Positions 6,349 through 6,937 of a stretch of DNA of 6,937 bases are shown here, in pieces. The stretch lies in NCBI GenBank assembly GCA_029287815.1, contig JARFQK010000398.1, forward strand, positions 1-6,937. Reading direction: 5' to 3'. A program made the position numbers and the translations under genes. Origin of the DNA: Gammaproteobacteria bacterium. Lineage in GTDB: Bacteria > Pseudomonadota > Gammaproteobacteria > SZUA-229. The stretch's first letter is position 1. Each line of letters opens with the position of its first letter. The notes beneath the pieces were generated by a model, which was not told the origin of the DNA, did no database searches, and saw only the letters and a list, made by a program, of their open reading frames with translations.

Positions 6349-6423
6349 CGATCATTCGAGTTTTCTCATAAGAGCCAATGCCTTATCAGTTCTCTACGCC
6401 GCCTGGTGAGAAATGGGGGCTAG

Positions 6424-6771
6424 CTACCCTTTGGCGCCTATCACCGTCAGGAAGGAGTCCGACAACTCGCCGCGACCAGCCTTGTCGATAATCTCTTCGG
6501 TCGTCTGCAGAATTTCAGCGAGCGGTCCCGTGATAAACACCATACCAAGCTCAAGCGTACAACGCAGATCCGCAATCGGATTCTGGGTGTTCGGATGTTC
6601 GGGCGAAAGCATCACGATCTGAATTTCATCGACATCATCCGGCATGGACTCGCAGCCGCCACCAGGCGCGACATATTGAAACAGCTCCTCCGGCGTGTGC
6701 AAGGCAACCGTATCTTCCTTGAAATCACCCGCTGCGGTCTTAAGACTGAATTCAATGGTTATGGGCTTCAT
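6424..6771 (-). CDS. Small hypothetical protein, 115 residues
   Basis: I do not recognise this protein. It starts MKPITIEFSLKTAAGDFKED, is acidic overall, has no signal peptide or membrane segment, and looks like a small soluble alpha/beta protein. A glycine-rich turn VAPGGGCESMPDD lies at 34-46, with two cysteines at 40 and 71. A hydrophobic strand EIQIVML (49-55) is followed by a C-terminal helical stretch (about 83-97, AEILQTTEEIIDKAG). The frame stays open upstream to 6852, but that start would lie in repeat DNA. The ATG at 6769-6771 has a GGAG Shine-Dalgarno (6780-6783) at 8 bases, so it is preferred. The gene is convergent with the kinase-like gene. Its TAG stop (6424-6426) directly follows the CTAG at the edge of the mobile element. 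Confidence 0.7.
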   Translation of the reverse strand: MKPITIEFSLKTAAGDFKEDTVALHTPEELFQYVAPGGGCESMPDDVDEIQIVMLSPEHPNTQNPIADLRCTLELGMVFITGPLAEILQTTEEIIDKAGRGELSDSFLTVIGAKG

Positions 6772-6812
6772 TGATGAATCTCCGATGATATGTGGGTCTG
6801 GGAACTCCGGCG

Positions 6813-6841
6813 AGTATGCTAGATCAATAATCGCGCTGCAA
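6813..6841 (-). promoter_or_regulatory. Possible promoter of the 115-residue gene
   Basis: Minus strand TTGCAG (6836-6841) and CATACT (6813-6818) are 17 bases apart, upstream of the GGAG ribosome binding site. Each is a moderate match to consensus (3 and 4 of 6). The -35 touches the CTAG of the second repeat copy at 6842, so everything upstream of it has been replaced by mobile DNA. Confidence 0.3.
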
Positions 6842-6886
6842 CTAGCCCGCATTTCTCACCAGGCGGCGTCGCGTACTGATAAGGCC
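6842..6886. mobile_element. End of a second copy of the mobile element, cut by the contig end
   Basis: Bases 6842-6885 match the reverse complement of 6380-6423 at 40 of 44 positions, well beyond the 22-bp terminal repeat. This is therefore the same element end, with the element running off the window in the opposite orientation to the first copy. It too begins with CTAG. It could be another short element or a full insertion sequence with a transposase. Confidence 0.65.
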
Positions 6887-6937
6887 CTGTATCTTATACA
6901 CATCTCCGAGCCCACGAGACCATTCACGCTATCTCGT
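6887..6937. other. Illumina Nextera adapter left in the assembly
   Basis: Bases 6887-6905 match the Tn5 mosaic end CTGTCTCTTATACACATCT with one difference (A instead of C at 6891). They are followed by CCGAGCCCACGAGAC (6906-6920), the Nextera read-2 adapter. CATTCACGCT (6921-6930) fits a 10-base index, and ATCTCGT (6931-6937) is the start of the P7 sequence. This is library-preparation DNA, not part of the organism. Confidence 0.96.

Larger units (their letters stand above)
6192..6423. mobile_element. MITE-like non-autonomous element flanked by CTAG
   Basis: The sequence at 6192-6213 (CTAGCCCGCATTTCTCACCA then GG) returns as its reverse complement at 6402-6423 with one mismatch (21 of 22). 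The interior has no gene. CTAG stands at both outer edges (6192-6195 and 6420-6423) and also at the edge of a further end copy at 6842. It is therefore either a 4-bp target duplication (core element 6196-6419, 224 bp) or part of the terminal repeat. A CTAG duplication would suit IS5-type transposases, which use YTAR targets, but no transposase is present and the parent family is unproven. The element separates two convergent genes. Taking it out with one CTAG leaves TAG directly followed by CTA, i.e. two abutting stop codons. Confidence 0.7.

Noticed and set aside
6196..6419. Integron attC site, because of the imperfect nested palindrome
   Set aside because: I see no RYYYAAC/GTTRRRY core sites at the ends, and the terminal repeats with CTAG edges fit a transposon better.
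6772..6852. A longer start for the 115-residue gene, adding 27 residues
   Set aside because: That start falls inside the repeat at 6842-6886 and would translate through the predicted promoter and the GGAG Shine-Dalgarno, which fits the ATG at 6771.
6887..6905. A natural Tn5-like transposon end
   Set aside because: The following adapter, index and P7 bases show it comes from library preparation.

Overview
The window reads as one short bacterial contig, probably from a gammaproteobacterium. That placement is an inference from protein flavour, a GTAGGGTGCGCC-type REP palindrome and the style of the gene families. No rRNA or single-copy marker gene is present to confirm it. The last 51 bases (6887-6937) are not genomic: they match the Illumina Nextera mosaic end, the read-2 adapter, a 10-base index and the start of P7. 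Biological sequence therefore ends at about 6886, inside a repeat.

Layout. Five genes lie on the minus strand. In transcription order they are a stand-alone ATP-grasp ligase (4091-5206), a plant-type isoaspartyl peptidase/L-asparaginase (3087-4028), a two-domain APH-like plus P-loop kinase protein (1420-3003), a DUF1614 membrane protein (740-1405), and an aldo/keto reductase cut off by the window start (1-629). The first two look like a unit with a 62-base gap. The third and fourth look like another, with a 14-base gap and a consensus -10 hexamer upstream. The reductase is separated from DUF1614 by a perfect 21-bp inverted repeat (647-718). A cytidylate-kinase-like gene (5428-6195) reads rightward and diverges from the ATP-grasp gene across a 221-base regulatory gap. 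A small unrecognised gene (6424-6771, minus) converges on it.

Mobile DNA. A 224-bp element without coding capacity (6196-6419) sits between the two convergent genes. It has terminal inverted repeats and is flanked by CTAG on both sides. Removing it with one CTAG puts the two TAG stop codons back to back, so it inserted exactly between two genes and harmed neither. One end of a second, oppositely oriented copy starts at 6842, next to the predicted promoter of the small gene, and the assembly stops inside it.

How the genes may work together. The most suggestive pairing is a ligase that makes an amide or peptide bond at ATP cost beside a hydrolase that cleaves beta-aspartyl amide bonds. This could be a synthesis and turnover module for a beta-aspartyl compound, but the substrate cannot be read from the sequence. 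I do not see a defence system, CRISPR array, tRNA or rRNA.
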